Notes: a model not told the origin generated them from the letters alone. Counted from the first letter of the stretch, positions 35,074-43,822 are shown. The stretch: 64,000 bases of DNA from CAWGUU01 sp963825765 (GCA_963825765.1 CAWGUU010000023.1:1-64000), one strand, 5' to 3'. Program-made: numbers and translations.

Positions 35074-36024
35074 ATGCCCGACAAGCAGGTCAGCATTCAA
35101 CGAGCGTGGCGGACCAACGGTGACAGCCCCGGGCGGCCGATCATGCTCGCCATCGCCGGAGACAGCGCGGCAGGGAAGACCACCATCACCAAGGGCATCG
35201 TCAACGCCCTGGGGCCCGACCGCATCACGTCGATCTGTGTCGACGACTACCACAAGTTCGACCGGATGGAGCGCAAGACCAAGGCGTTCACGCCGCTGCA
35301 CCCCGACTGCAACTACGTCGACATCATGGAGCAGCACCTCCAGCTGCTGGCCCTGGGCAATCCCATCCTCAAGCCGGTCTACAACCACAAGGACGGCACC
35401 CTGGCCCGGCCGGTGCTGGTCGAGCCTCGCGAGTTCGTGATCATCGAGGGGCTGCTCCCCCTGTTCACCAAGCTGTCCCGTGCCTGCTTCGACGTGTCGG
35501 TCTACCTCGACCCGCCCGAGCCGATCCGCTACGAGTGGAAGATCAACCGGGACACCCAGAAGCGCGGGTACACCGAGGAAGCCGTCCGCCAGGACCTGGA
35601 GAAGAGGGAGCCGGAGTCGGCCGCCTTCATCCGTCCCCAGCGGTCGATGGCCGACATCGTCATGCGGTTCGACCGTATCGCCGGCCGTGACAAGCCGGGC
35701 GACCCGCTGTCGGCCAGCCTCCTGCTCCGGCCCACGATCGCCCACCCCGACCTGAACAACATCCTCACCGAGGACCACCGGTCGGCCATGCACCTCAAGC
35801 TGATGCGCGACGACGACGGCAAGCCGGTCGACGCCCTGCACATCCACTCCTACGCCGACCGCGAGATCACCCGCGACGTCGAAGAGGCGATCTGGAAGGA
35901 CCTCGGGGTCGACGACCCCATCCCGGACTCGCTCGGCGTCATCGACGAGGGTGTCCGCAGCGAGCCGCTGGCCATATCCCAGCTGATCCTGCTCTACCAC
36001 CTGTTCCAGGCCCAACAAGGGTAA
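35074..36024 (+). CDS. prk: Phosphoribulokinase
   Basis: 316 aa from ATG 35074. The P-loop is AIAGDSAAGKTTITKG (residues 27-40). DDYHKFDRMERK, FTPLHPDCNYVDIMEQHLQL, PVYNHKDGTLARPV and EFVIIEGLLPLFT are the signature segments of the cyanobacterial/actinobacterial class II enzyme. It makes ribulose-1,5-bisphosphate for RuBisCO. The 279-bp gap before it (34795-35073) holds no other gene I can support and probably carries its promoter. It is about 4.4 kb from cbbL. Confidence 0.95.
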   Translation: MPDKQVSIQRAWRTNGDSPGRPIMLAIAGDSAAGKTTITKGIVNALGPDRITSICVDDYHKFDRMERKTKAFTPLHPDCNYVDIMEQHLQLLALGNPILKPVYNHKDGTLARPVLVEPREFVIIEGLLPLFTKLSRACFDVSVYLDPPEPIRYEWKINRDTQKRGYTEEAVRQDLEKREPESAAFIRPQRSMADIVMRFDRIAGRDKPGDPLSASLLLRPTIAHPDLNNILTEDHRSAMHLKLMRDDDGKPVDALHIHSYADREITRDVEEAIWKDLGVDDPIPDSLGVIDEGVRSEPLAISQLILLYHLFQAQQG

Positions 36025-36035
36025 GGCCAGCAAAG

Positions 36036-36066
36036 GCTGACGCGGGAGGGGCCGCTCGCCGTCAGC
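36036..36066. terminator. Inverted repeat between convergent prk and membrane-protein genes
   Basis: GCTGACG (36036-36042) pairs with CGTCAGC (36060-36066), loop 17 bases, GC-rich. It covers the end of the minus-strand gene and follows prk by 11 bases. There is no T-run. A bidirectional terminator is plausible. Confidence 0.4.
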
Positions 36067-36550
36067 GGTCCAGCACCCGGCGGGGCAGGCGCCCGGTGCG
36101 GAGCAGTTGGCTGCGGACCGCCTTGTCGCCGAGGCCCACGCGGTGGCACCACCAGCCCAGGGCCACGGCCCCGACCAGCTCTTTCACGACGATCACCGCC
36201 GGCGCGGCGTCGAGGGCCGGGAGTCCTCCGTCGAGGTCCCAGCCGAAGGCCGGCCACCAGAAGGTGGCGGTACGGGCCCACATGCCGTCGACCAGCAGGT
36301 GCAGGAACATGCCGATGGGGAGGGCGAGCAGGCGACGCCGGGCGTCGCGGTGGCCGCGGGTGGCCAGCATGACGACCACCAGCACGGCCACGCTGGCGAC
36401 GAGGGTGTGGGCCACCCGGGCGCCGCCGAACGGAGCGTCCACAAGGTCGGGTAGCAGCACCCCCACCACCAGCAGGCGGTAGTCGAGGGCCGGGTCCCGG
36501 AAGATGGCCCAGGCCAGCACCAGGGCCGCGCCGACAGGCCAGAGGATCAT
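36062..36550 (-). CDS. Membrane protein, probable metal-dependent-hydrolase-like (YdjM/DUF457-like)
   Basis: 162 aa with four or five hydrophobic segments (VGAALVLAWAIFRDP, RLLVVGVLLPDLVDAPFGG, LVASVAVLVVVMLAT, LLALPIGMFLHLLVDGMW). The pattern LLPDLVD...AHTL...MFLHLLVDGMW is that of the LexA-binding/YdjM-like membrane hydrolase group, whose role is not well defined. Its start codon (36550) sits in the first copy of a six-copy 23-bp array, and the opening MILWPVG is encoded by the repeat. Confidence 0.72.
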   Translation of the reverse strand: MILWPVGAALVLAWAIFRDPALDYRLLVVGVLLPDLVDAPFGGARVAHTLVASVAVLVVVMLATRGHRDARRRLLALPIGMFLHLLVDGMWARTATFWWPAFGWDLDGGLPALDAAPAVIVVKELVGAVALGWWCHRVGLGDKAVRSQLLRTGRLPRRVLDR

Positions 36551-36668
36551 GGGCCGACAGGCCAGAGGATCATGGGCCGACAGGCCAGAGGATCATGGGC
36601 CGACAGGCCAGAGGATCATGGGCCGACAGGCCAGAGGATCACGGGCCGACAGGCCAGAGGATCACGGG
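36531..36668. repeat. Six tandem 23-bp repeats encoding coupled mini-ORFs
   Basis: Six contiguous 23-base units begin at 36531, 36554, 36577, 36600, 36623 and 36646; the last two carry CAC in place of CAT. Read on the minus strand, each unit gives ATG (or GTG) and codes MILWPVGP followed by TGA, and the TGA overlaps the ATG or GTG of the next unit (ATGA/GTGA). Because 23 is not a multiple of three the frame rotates. The last unit opens the real gene MILWPVGAALVLAW. The array fills most of the gap after the zinc-ribbon gene. Confidence 0.9.
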
Positions 36669-36688
36669 CCCCCCTGGCTCGCGTGACC

Positions 36689-37411
36689 TCACCGCACGAG
36701 GATGCGACCGCACTGCTCGCAGCACAGCAGGGCGTCGGGCGGCTGGCGCCGGAGAGCGTCGAGCTCGCTGGCCGACAGGCTGAGGTGGCAGCCGCCGCAC
36801 CGCCCGTTGACGAGAGGGGCGGCACCGATGCCCCCGAGTCTCACCCGCAGCCTGTCGTACTCTGCCGTGACGCCGTCGGGCAGCCCGTCGCCGGCCTTGG
36901 AACGGGCGTCCACCTCGGCCGCCAGCTCGACGTCGATCTCGCCCTGGGCGGCCGCCACCAGCCCCTCGACCTTCGCCGCCTCTTCGAAGGCCCGCTCCTG
37001 CTCCGCCAGCAGGGCGGCGATCCCCGCGTCCAGCGGCTCCCGCTCGTCGAGGACCTCGAGCACGCGTTCCTCCAGGTCGCCCTTGCGCCGCCGAAGGGCG
37101 TCGACCTCGGCCTGCAGGGCCTGCAGCTCCCGGATGATGCTCACCGCGCCCGAGTACAGCCGGGCCTGGTCCTCGGCCAGCTTGGACTCCACCATCGCCA
37201 ACTCGTGCTCGAGGGCGGCCTGGCGGCGGCCCACCTCGTCCAGCACGGCCCCGGCGTCGACCAGCTCGACCTCCAGCTCCGCCATGCGTCGCTGGAGCGA
37301 CGCCAGACGCTCCAACTCGGGCAGCGTCTGGCGGCGGTGCCGGAGCTGGTCGATGGTGGTGTCGTGCTCCTGTACCCGCAGGAGCTGCTCGAAGATGCCC
37401 GTGGCCGTCAA
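36689..37411 (-). CDS. Coiled-coil protein with C4 zinc ribbon (DUF164 / zf-RING_7)
   Basis: 240 aa. A long coiled coil spans roughly residues 10-165 (LASLQRRMAELEVELVDAG, RRKGDLEERVLEVLDERE). It is followed by the zinc ribbon: GRCGGCHLSLS and LLCCEQCGRILVR. This is the standard architecture of the DUF164 family found next to RNase H or NIF3-like genes in actinobacteria; its function is unknown but nucleic-acid binding is usually proposed. Its start overlaps the PBP stop by four bases. Confidence 0.9.
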   Translation of the reverse strand: MTATGIFEQLLRVQEHDTTIDQLRHRRQTLPELERLASLQRRMAELEVELVDAGAVLDEVGRRQAALEHELAMVESKLAEDQARLYSGAVSIIRELQALQAEVDALRRRKGDLEERVLEVLDEREPLDAGIAALLAEQERAFEEAAKVEGLVAAAQGEIDVELAAEVDARSKAGDGLPDGVTAEYDRLRVRLGGIGAAPLVNGRCGGCHLSLSASELDALRRQPPDALLCCEQCGRILVR

Positions 37412-39603
37412 CCCGGTCGGCTGCGATTGCGAGCCTGGTCGATGAGCTCCTGGATCTCGGGCGGCAGACTCGGCGAGGGGCCGTTCCTACCACCGCCCGT
37501 GGCCGGCGGCTCCGGCGGGGCCGGCGCGGGGGTTTCGGGCGCGTTGTTGCCGCCGGCGGAGGTTGGCGGCGACTGGGCGTCGGGCGGCTTGTCCGTGGGC
37601 GGCGTCTCCGCCTTGATCTCCGAGATCGGCTTCTCCCCCGGCAACCCGAGGAAGCGCGACTCGCCGCGACTCCCCTTGTCCGGCGCCGGGAAGTCGACGA
37701 CGGGTTCGCCGGCCAGGGCCTTGCGGTAGAACGACCCGACGATCTGCGCCGGGTAGGTGCCGCCGAACACCGTGACCCCGTTGACGTTGCGCATGGACAC
37801 GTCGGCCTCGGGCGCCCCCATCCACACTGCGGTCACAAGGGTGGGTGTGTAGCCGATGAACCAGGCATTCGTGTTGTTGTCGGTGGAGCCGGTCTTGCCC
37901 GCCACCTGCCAGCCCGGCACCCCGGCGGCCCGGCCGGTGCCCCGCGAGACGACCTGGGTCAGCACCTGGTTCACCAGTCTGGCGTTCTGCGACGAGATGG
38001 CCCGCTCGTTGGTGGGGGTCGACTTGAAGATCTCCTTGCCGTCCCGGTCGAGGATCCTGTCGATGACGTAGGGCGGGTGGTGCTCGCCGTCGGCGGCGAG
38101 GGTTGAATAGGCGCTCGCCATCTGCAGCGGGGTGACGCCTCCGGATCCCAGGGTGATGGACAGGACGTTGGGCAGCTCGTTGGTGACGCCCATGCGGTGG
38201 GCGACGTCGATGACCTTCTCCGGTCCGATCAGCTTCACCAGCCGGGCGTAGGCGCAGTTCACGGAGCTCACCGTTGCGTCGGTGAGGCTGAGCGTGCCCC
38301 CGCCCTGGCCCTCGACGTTGTCGGGGGTCCACACCGGCGGGTTGCTCCCGGGATTGGGGATGGCGCAGGGAGCGGTGCCGAGGATCGTGTCGTTCGGCGA
38401 CATGCCCGCCTCCATCGCCGCCACCAGCGTGAATGGCTTGAACGACGAGCCCGTCTGGCGGCCTGCGGTGTCTGTGACCAGGTTGAACTTGGTCTGGTCG
38501 AAGTCACGGCCACCGACGAGGGCCTTGACCGCCCCCGTGGTGGGTTCGACCGTCACCAGGGCGGCGGTGAACCGGCCCTGGGAGTCGGGCAGGATCGAAG
38601 CCACGCTTTCCTCGGCCATCTCCTGCAGCCGGGGGTCGAGGGTGGTGTGGATGGCCAGGCCCCCGTGGAACACCGCTGTGTACCGCTCGCTGTCGGTGGC
38701 CCCGAGGCGGGTGTCGCTCAGCAGGCGCTGCTTCACGTACTCGGTGAAGTAGTCGCTGCCCGGCGCCGGGCCCTCCCGGGGTGGCGGCTGAATGGGCATG
38801 GGCTCGACCTTGCCCTCCTCGGCCTGGGCCGGCGTGACGTGGCCCAACTCGACCATGTGGTCGAGGATGGCGTCGCGGCGGTCCTGGGCGATCTGCGGCT
38901 TGACGTAGGGGTTGGCGAAGACGGGATTCCGGATGAGACCGGCCAGGAGCGCGCCCTGGGCGAGTGTGAGGTGTTGCACGTCGGTCTGGAAGTAGCGCTC
39001 GGCGGCCGCCTGGATGCCGTAGGCGTGGTTGCCGAAATAGACGGTGTTGAGGTAGCGATCGAGGATCTCGTCCTTGGTCATCTGGTTCTCGAGGCGGATG
39101 GCCAGCGCCGCCTCTTTGATCTTGCGGTTCACGTCCTGCTTGGAGGTGAGGAGCACGATCTTGACCAGCTGCTGGGTGATGGTGGACCCACCCTCGGAGA
39201 CCTCCCCCTGCTGCAGGTTGGTGACCATGGCCCGCGCCATGGCCTGGAGGTCGAGCGGGCCGTGCTCGTAGAAGCGCTCGTCCTCGGTGTCGAGCACCGC
39301 CCTGACCACGTGGTCGGGTACCTGGTCGAGCGCTACCGGGACGCGGTACTCCTCGTCGTGGAAGATGTCGATCACCGAGCCGTCGGCGGCATAGACCACC
39401 GACCGGGTGGCGAGCGGGCCGAGCTCCACTGCTTCCGCGCCCTGCCCCACGCTTCCGGCGCTGAAGAAGATGGCGGCCTCGTGGGCCAGGAGCATGCATC
39501 CGACGCCGAAAATCGCGCCGGCGACGACCAGCACGCTGGCCCACCGCAAGAACCGCCCGCCTATCCGCTGGTCGGCTATGCCCTGATCAGGACCGCGTGC
39601 CAT
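37408..39603 (-). CDS. Class A penicillin-binding protein (transglycosylase/transpeptidase)
   Basis: About 731 aa. After a short cytoplasmic stretch and one TM helix (WASVLVVAGAIFGVGCMLLA) comes the GT51 domain: AVLDTEDERFYEHGPLD, GGSTITQQLVKIVLL, LDRYLNTVYFGNHAYGIQAA. The transpeptidase has SxxK in TGSSFKPF, SxN in SSVNCAY and KTG in AGKTGSTDN. A Pro-rich tail ends the protein. ATG 39603 is chosen over GTG 39627 because GAGGTGGGCGGG precedes it. The enzyme polymerises and cross-links peptidoglycan. Confidence 0.95.
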   Translation of the reverse strand: MARGPDQGIADQRIGGRFLRWASVLVVAGAIFGVGCMLLAHEAAIFFSAGSVGQGAEAVELGPLATRSVVYAADGSVIDIFHDEEYRVPVALDQVPDHVVRAVLDTEDERFYEHGPLDLQAMARAMVTNLQQGEVSEGGSTITQQLVKIVLLTSKQDVNRKIKEAALAIRLENQMTKDEILDRYLNTVYFGNHAYGIQAAAERYFQTDVQHLTLAQGALLAGLIRNPVFANPYVKPQIAQDRRDAILDHMVELGHVTPAQAEEGKVEPMPIQPPPREGPAPGSDYFTEYVKQRLLSDTRLGATDSERYTAVFHGGLAIHTTLDPRLQEMAEESVASILPDSQGRFTAALVTVEPTTGAVKALVGGRDFDQTKFNLVTDTAGRQTGSSFKPFTLVAAMEAGMSPNDTILGTAPCAIPNPGSNPPVWTPDNVEGQGGGTLSLTDATVSSVNCAYARLVKLIGPEKVIDVAHRMGVTNELPNVLSITLGSGGVTPLQMASAYSTLAADGEHHPPYVIDRILDRDGKEIFKSTPTNERAISSQNARLVNQVLTQVVSRGTGRAAGVPGWQVAGKTGSTDNNTNAWFIGYTPTLVTAVWMGAPEADVSMRNVNGVTVFGGTYPAQIVGSFYRKALAGEPVVDFPAPDKGSRGESRFLGLPGEKPISEIKAETPPTDKPPDAQSPPTSAGGNNAPETPAPAPPEPPATGGGRNGPSPSLPPEIQELIDQARNRSRPG

Positions 39604-39717
39604 TCCCGCCCACCTCGGCAATCCCACGCACGATGCGAACCTACTTCCCCGTCATGCCAAGGACTATTCAGTGCAGTGCGATCGAGGTTTCCGGGGGTTT
39701 CCCGGCCCCCTCCTGCG

Positions 39718-39906
39718 TCAGCCCCACTCCTCGCCCAGCATGGCCTCGAGGCGCTCCTTGCGGCGGGGCTTCTCGGCCTTCGGCGTCTGCTTGGCCCGGC
39801 AGCGGCCGGACAGGCCGTGGAGCCACAGGGCCGTCTTGGCGTCGTCGTCGGGCTCGGCCTGCACGCGGGCGTAACACTCAGGGCAGCGAAAGGTCTTCGG
39901 TGTCAT
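39718..39906 (-). CDS. Small Cys-containing hypothetical protein
   Basis: 62 aa: MTPKTFRCPECYARVQ, then KTALWLHGLSGRCRAK and a Lys/Arg-rich tail ending MLGEEWG. CPEC and a later Cys could make half of a zinc knuckle. No family is recognised. It sits alone upstream of the PBP gene, separated by a 114-bp gap. Confidence 0.6.
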   Translation of the reverse strand: MTPKTFRCPECYARVQAEPDDDAKTALWLHGLSGRCRAKQTPKAEKPRRKERLEAMLGEEWG

Positions 39907-40115
39907 CCGTCTCTTTTCAGCAACTCCCACTGGCCCTTTCGACAACCTCTACAAGTCCCTTCGTCCCCACCTATCCACAAGGATACGCCTCCACGAGGAC
40001 AAGCGTCGGCGGGTAGTGGCGGTCGGGCTGGCGGCCTCGGTGGGGCTCTCATAAGCTGTGGACAAGTCTCACGGATTCGGGGGGGTCACGTGGCGCCAGG
40101 GAGCGAGCGACGGAG

Positions 40116-40637
40116 ATGACGACGGACGCATTCCTGGTGGCCGCGCTCTTCGGGTTCATCTGGGCGGCGGTGCTCATCCCTCCGGTCGCCAACGCCCGCG
40201 CCGCCCGCCGGGCCGAGTTCCTGGGCAGCATCCGGCCGGGTGAGGACGACGGATTCGAGGCGGAGCGGCGAACCTCGGCGCCGTTGAGCCCCAAGGCCCG
40301 GCGCCGGCACATCCTGGGCGGCCTCCTGGTGGCCATGGCGGCGACGCTGTTCCTGGGGATGCTCCCGACGTTCCGGCTGGTGCTGGTCGTGCACCTCCTG
40401 CTGGTGGACTCGTTCCTCGCCTACGTCGGCTTCCTGGTCCTGCTGCGCGACCGCGAGGCGCGGGGTGCCCAGGCGGTCGTCGACGGGCCCCCGGTGCCCG
40501 ACCGGGTGCCAAGCCGGGTGCCCAGCCGGGTGACCGAGGAGCAGGTCCGACGCGACGCCCAGCCGGTGCCGTCGTTCGGGAACGTCGTCGTCGCCGCGCC
40601 CCGCGCCGTGATGGCCGACCTGGCCACCTCAGCCTGA
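40116..40637 (+). CDS. Hypothetical membrane protein
   Basis: 173 aa. The N-terminal helix is AFLVAALFGFIWAAVLIPPV, followed by ARAARRAEFLGSI, and two further adjoining helices (ILGGLLVAMAATLFLGML, LVLVVHLLLVDSFLAYVGF). The C-terminal third is cytoplasmic and carries an exact short repeat (VPSRVPSRV). A similar plan, one TM then a linker and a TM pair, is common in actinobacterial proteins encoded beside cell-wall or division genes, but I do not recognise the family. Confidence 0.7.
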   Translation: MTTDAFLVAALFGFIWAAVLIPPVANARAARRAEFLGSIRPGEDDGFEAERRTSAPLSPKARRRHILGGLLVAMAATLFLGMLPTFRLVLVVHLLLVDSFLAYVGFLVLLRDREARGAQAVVDGPPVPDRVPSRVPSRVTEEQVRRDAQPVPSFGNVVVAAPRAVMADLATSA

Positions 40638-40657
40638 CCGGCCCCCAGCGCCTGCCG

Positions 40658-40705
40658 GCCTTTGGGTGACTTCGCCTTTGGGTGACTTCGCCTTTGGGTG
40701 ACTTT
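40658..40705. repeat. Three tandem 16-bp repeats upstream of the Mop-type regulator
   Basis: GCCTTTGGGTGACTTC occurs at 40658-40673 and 40674-40689, then once more at 40690-40705 with the last base T. The array lies between the membrane-protein stop (40637) and the regulator start (40777), in the region where the promoter of the mod genes should be. A spacing of 16 bases does not put the copies on one face of the helix. Confidence 0.85.
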
Positions 40706-40776
40706 GCCGCCGCCTGAGCGAGGCAGAGTCGGCTGCCACCTCGTATCTGCACGGCTCTGAGCTACGTTTGGCTCGT

Positions 40777-41187
40777 ATGAGCGAGCCATACCGACTGAGC
40801 CAGGTCGCCGAGCTGCTCGGGGTCAGCGTCGACACCGTCCGGCGGTGGTCGGACCAGGGGCGCTTCGGGAGCAGCCGTACCGAGGCCGGCCACCGCCTCA
40901 TCGACGGTGCCGACCTGGCCCGGTTCATCGCCGAACGGGCCGCGGCGGTGGAGGAGCCCGACGACGTCACCGTTGCCAACTCCGCCCGCAACCGGTTCCC
41001 CGGCGTCGTCACACGGGTGGTCAAGGACGGTGTGGTGGCCCAGGTCGAGATCCAGGCCGGGCCCCACCGGGTGGTGTCGCTGATGACCAGGGAGGCGGCC
41101 GACGAGCTGGCCCTCGCCCCGGGTGTGCTGGCCGTCGCCGCGGTCAAGGCCACCAACGTCACCGTCGAGCTGCACCGACCGAGGTGA
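40777..41187 (+). CDS. Molybdate-responsive regulator: excisionase/MerR-type HTH plus Mop domain
   Basis: 136 aa. The HTH (YRLSQVAELLGVSVDTVRRW, GHRLIDGADLARFI) resembles the excisionase/MerR class. The second half is a Mop (TOBE-like) domain: NRFPGVVTRVVKDGVVAQVE, AGPHRVVSLMTREAADEL, VKATNVTVELHR. Mop domains bind molybdate or tungstate oxyanions. It overlaps modA by four bases (GTGA), so it probably regulates molybdate uptake from within the operon. Confidence 0.9.
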   Translation: MSEPYRLSQVAELLGVSVDTVRRWSDQGRFGSSRTEAGHRLIDGADLARFIAERAAAVEEPDDVTVANSARNRFPGVVTRVVKDGVVAQVEIQAGPHRVVSLMTREAADELALAPGVLAVAAVKATNVTVELHRPR

Positions 41188-41951
41188 GGCAGCGGATGGC
41201 GGTGGCCGGGGCGGTGCTGGCGCTGGTCGCGACCACCTGTGTGGGTTGCGGCGGCGGCGGCGGCAACGGCGATGGGGGCTCCCACACCCTCACGGTGCTG
41301 GCCGCCGCCTCGCTGACCGAGTCCTTCACCGAGCTGGCCACGACGTTCGAGGCCACCCACCCCGGCGTCGAGGTCACGTTCAACTTCGCCGGGTCCACCG
41401 CCCTGGCCCGGCAACTCGCCGAGGGGGCGCCCGGCGACGTCCTGGCCACCGCCGACCAGCCGAGCATGCAGGGCGCGGCCGCCGCCGGGACGGTCGGCGA
41501 CCCGGTGGTCTTCGCCCGCAACCGGCTCGAGATCGTCGTGGCCGAAGGCAACCCGAAGGCCATCCGGACCCCGGCCGACCTGGCCCGGGCCGGCGTCGTG
41601 ATGGTGCTGTGCGCCCCCGAGGTGCCCTGCGGGAGGTCGGCGGCCCAGGTCCTGGACCGGTCGGGGGTCGATCCGAAGCCCGCCTCGCTGGAGGAGAACG
41701 TGAAGGCCGTCCTGTCCCGCGTCAGCCTCGGCGAGGCCGACGCCGGCATCGTCTACGTCACCGACGTCCGCGCCGCCGGGTCGTCGGTGGAAGGCGTCCC
41801 CATCCCGGACGAGGCCAATGTCGTGGTCGACTACCCGATCGCCAGGGCCCTCCAGGCGGCCGACCCCGACGGTGCGGGAGCGTGGATCGAACTGGTGCTG
41901 TCCCCCGAGGGCCGGCGCATCCTCGCCGATTTCGGCTTCGCGGCCCCGTGA
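41184..41951 (+). CDS. modA: Molybdate ABC transporter substrate-binding protein
   Basis: 255 aa from GTG 41184. The N-terminus is a lipoprotein-like signal (MAVAGAVLALVATTCVGCGG). The mature part has ModA features: HTLTVLAAASLTESFTELAT, TFNFAGSTALARQLAEGAPG, VLATADQPSMQ, RNRLEIVVAEGNP, SLGEADAGIVYVTDV. The AAASL and GSTAL loops supply oxyanion ligands. It is followed directly by modB and modC. Confidence 0.94.
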   Translation: MRQRMAVAGAVLALVATTCVGCGGGGGNGDGGSHTLTVLAAASLTESFTELATTFEATHPGVEVTFNFAGSTALARQLAEGAPGDVLATADQPSMQGAAAAGTVGDPVVFARNRLEIVVAEGNPKAIRTPADLARAGVVMVLCAPEVPCGRSAAQVLDRSGVDPKPASLEENVKAVLSRVSLGEADAGIVYVTDVRAAGSSVEGVPIPDEANVVVDYPIARALQAADPDGAGAWIELVLSPEGRRILADFGFAAP

Positions 41952-42745
41952 CCCGGCGGACGCGCCCTCCCCTGCCCTTTCTCGTGCTGGCAGCGGGGGC
42001 GGTGGCCTTCGTGACACTGCCGCTGGTCGCGCTCTTGCTGCGGGCACCCGTCGGGCATCTGGGGCGGGAGCTGGCATCTCCGGCGGTGCGAACCGCGCTG
42101 CGGCTGTCGCTCGTCTGCTCGCTGTCCGCGCTGGCGGTGTCGGTCGTCGTCGGGGTCCCCCTGGCGTGGGTCCTGGCACGGGTCGAGTTCCGCGGCCGGC
42201 GCCTGGTGCGGGCCCTGACGATCCTGCCGATGGTCTTCCCGCCGGTGGTCGGCGGCGTGGCCCTGCTCATGGCCTTCGGCCGGTCGGGTGTGCTCGGAGG
42301 GCCGCTCGCCGACTGGTTCGGCATCCGCCTGCCATTCACCACGACCGGCGCGGTGCTGGCGGAGGCGTTCGTGGCCATGCCCTTCCTCGTCGTCACCGCC
42401 GAGGCCGCATTCCGGTCGATGGACCGCCGCTACGAGGACGCCGCCCGCACCCTGGGCGCCGGCCGCTGGACCGTGCTGTGGCGGGTCACCCTGCCCCTGG
42501 CCCGTCCCGGCCTGGTGGCTGGTGCCGTGCTGTGCTGGGCGCGGGCGCTGGGAGAGTTCGGGGCGACCATCACCTTCGCCGGCAACACGCCGGGCCGCAC
42601 CCAGACGATCCCGTTGCAGGTGTACCTGCTCATCGAGTCGGGCCGGCTGGACTCGGCCCTCGTCCTCAGCCTCGTCATGGTCGTCGTCTCGGTTGCCGTC
42701 CTGGTCGGCCTTCAGGACCGGTGGCTGGGGACGGTGCGGCACTGA
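41948..42745 (+). CDS. modB: Molybdate ABC transporter permease
   Basis: 265 aa from GTG 41948, overlapping the modA stop. Six hydrophobic helices are seen (LPFLVLAAGAVAFVTLPLVA, LSLVCSLSALAVSVVVGVP). The coupling (EAA) motif is YEDAARTLGAGRWTVLWRVT, and the end WARALGEFGATITFAGNTPG is the ModB hallmark. Confidence 0.95.
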   Translation: MTRRTRPPLPFLVLAAGAVAFVTLPLVALLLRAPVGHLGRELASPAVRTALRLSLVCSLSALAVSVVVGVPLAWVLARVEFRGRRLVRALTILPMVFPPVVGGVALLMAFGRSGVLGGPLADWFGIRLPFTTTGAVLAEAFVAMPFLVVTAEAAFRSMDRRYEDAARTLGAGRWTVLWRVTLPLARPGLVAGAVLCWARALGEFGATITFAGNTPGRTQTIPLQVYLLIESGRLDSALVLSLVMVVVSVAVLVGLQDRWLGTVRH

Positions 42746-43806
42746 GCCTCGAGGCGAGGGTGGACCTGACCCTGGGTGCCCTCCACCTCGACGTGGACAT
42801 GTCGGTGCCGACCGGGGGCGTCGTCGCCGTCGTCGGTCCGAACGGGGCGGGGAAGACGACCTTGCTCCGGGCCCTCGCCGGGCTGCAGCCCCTCGACGCC
42901 GGCCGGGTCGTGCTCGACGGCGAGGTGCTGGAGGACACTGGCACCTCGGCAGGCACCTCGGCCTACGTCCCACCGGAGCGGCGGCCAGTCGGCGTGATGT
43001 TCCAGGACGACCTGCTCTTCCCCCACCTGAACGCCGTGGAGAACGTCGCCTTCGGGCTGCGGTGCCGGGGCGTGGGCACCCGGGAGTCCAGGCGGGTGGC
43101 GTCCGGGTGGCTGGAGCGCATCGGCCTGGCCGACCACGCGTCCGCACTGCCGGCAGCGCTGTCGGGAGGCCAGGCTCGGCGCGTCGCCCTCGCCCGTGCC
43201 CTCGCCACCGAGCCCCGGCTACTGCTGCTCGACGAGCCGCTGGCCGCCCTGGACGCGTCGACGCTGCCGGAAACCCGCCGGGCGCTACGACAGCACCTCG
43301 ACGGCTACGACGGCATCCGGGTGGTCGTGACCCACGACCCCGTGGACGCCGGCGCGCTGGCCGACCACGTGATGGTCGTGGAGCGGGGAAGGGTGGTCCA
43401 GACGGGCACCCTGGCAGAGATCAGCGCCCGTCCCCGGAGCCGGTACGTCGCCGATCTGGTCGGTGTGAACCTGCTGGAGGGGACCGCCGTAGCCGGTGGC
43501 GTGGAGCTGGCGGGCGGGGGCTACCTCGTGGTGCCCGGCACCGAACCGGGCCCCGTCTTCGTGGTGATCCACCCGCGGGCCGTCACCCTCAACCGGGATC
43601 CCCCGGGGGGGACGCCGCGCAACGTGTGGCGCGGCGTGGCCCTGGGTGTGGAACGGGAAGGCGAACGGGCCCGGGTCGTCGTGGGGGGCGATGTCCCGGT
43701 CGTGGCCGAAATCACTGCCGCCGCCGTCGAGGAGCTACGGCTCGACGAGGGCGGCGACGTGTGGGTGGCGGTGAAGGCAACCGAGGTCGGCGTCTATCCC
43801 GCCTGA
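42721..43806 (+). CDS. modC: Molybdate ABC transporter ATP-binding protein
   Basis: 361 aa. The frame starts at GTG 42721, inside the modB end by 25 bases; a CTG at 42742 is the only nearer alternative. Walker A is VVGPNGAGKTTLLRAL, Q-loop GVMFQDDLLFPHL, signature LSGGQARRVALARAL, Walker B LLLLDEPLAALD, switch VVVTHDPVD. A C-terminal TOBE/Mop region (residues 240-360) is the usual ModC regulatory domain. Confidence 0.93.
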   Translation: MAGDGAALSLEARVDLTLGALHLDVDMSVPTGGVVAVVGPNGAGKTTLLRALAGLQPLDAGRVVLDGEVLEDTGTSAGTSAYVPPERRPVGVMFQDDLLFPHLNAVENVAFGLRCRGVGTRESRRVASGWLERIGLADHASALPAALSGGQARRVALARALATEPRLLLLDEPLAALDASTLPETRRALRQHLDGYDGIRVVVTHDPVDAGALADHVMVVERGRVVQTGTLAEISARPRSRYVADLVGVNLLEGTAVAGGVELAGGGYLVVPGTEPGPVFVVIHPRAVTLNRDPPGGTPRNVWRGVALGVEREGERARVVVGGDVPVVAEITAAAVEELRLDEGGDVWVAVKATEVGVYPA

Positions 43807-43822
43807 GCCTCGAGCCCGGCTG

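Noticed and set aside
36531..36668. CRISPR array
   Set aside because: The units are contiguous with no spacers and no cas genes are near.
36504..36783. Repeat peptide ARGSWADRPEDHGPTG-type on the plus strand
   Set aside because: It is the plus-strand reading of the 23-bp array; the minus strand explains it by gene order and coupled starts.
40629..42179. Large minus-strand ORF across the mod genes
   Set aside because: It is antisense to modA and modB and has low-complexity composition with no recognisable domain.
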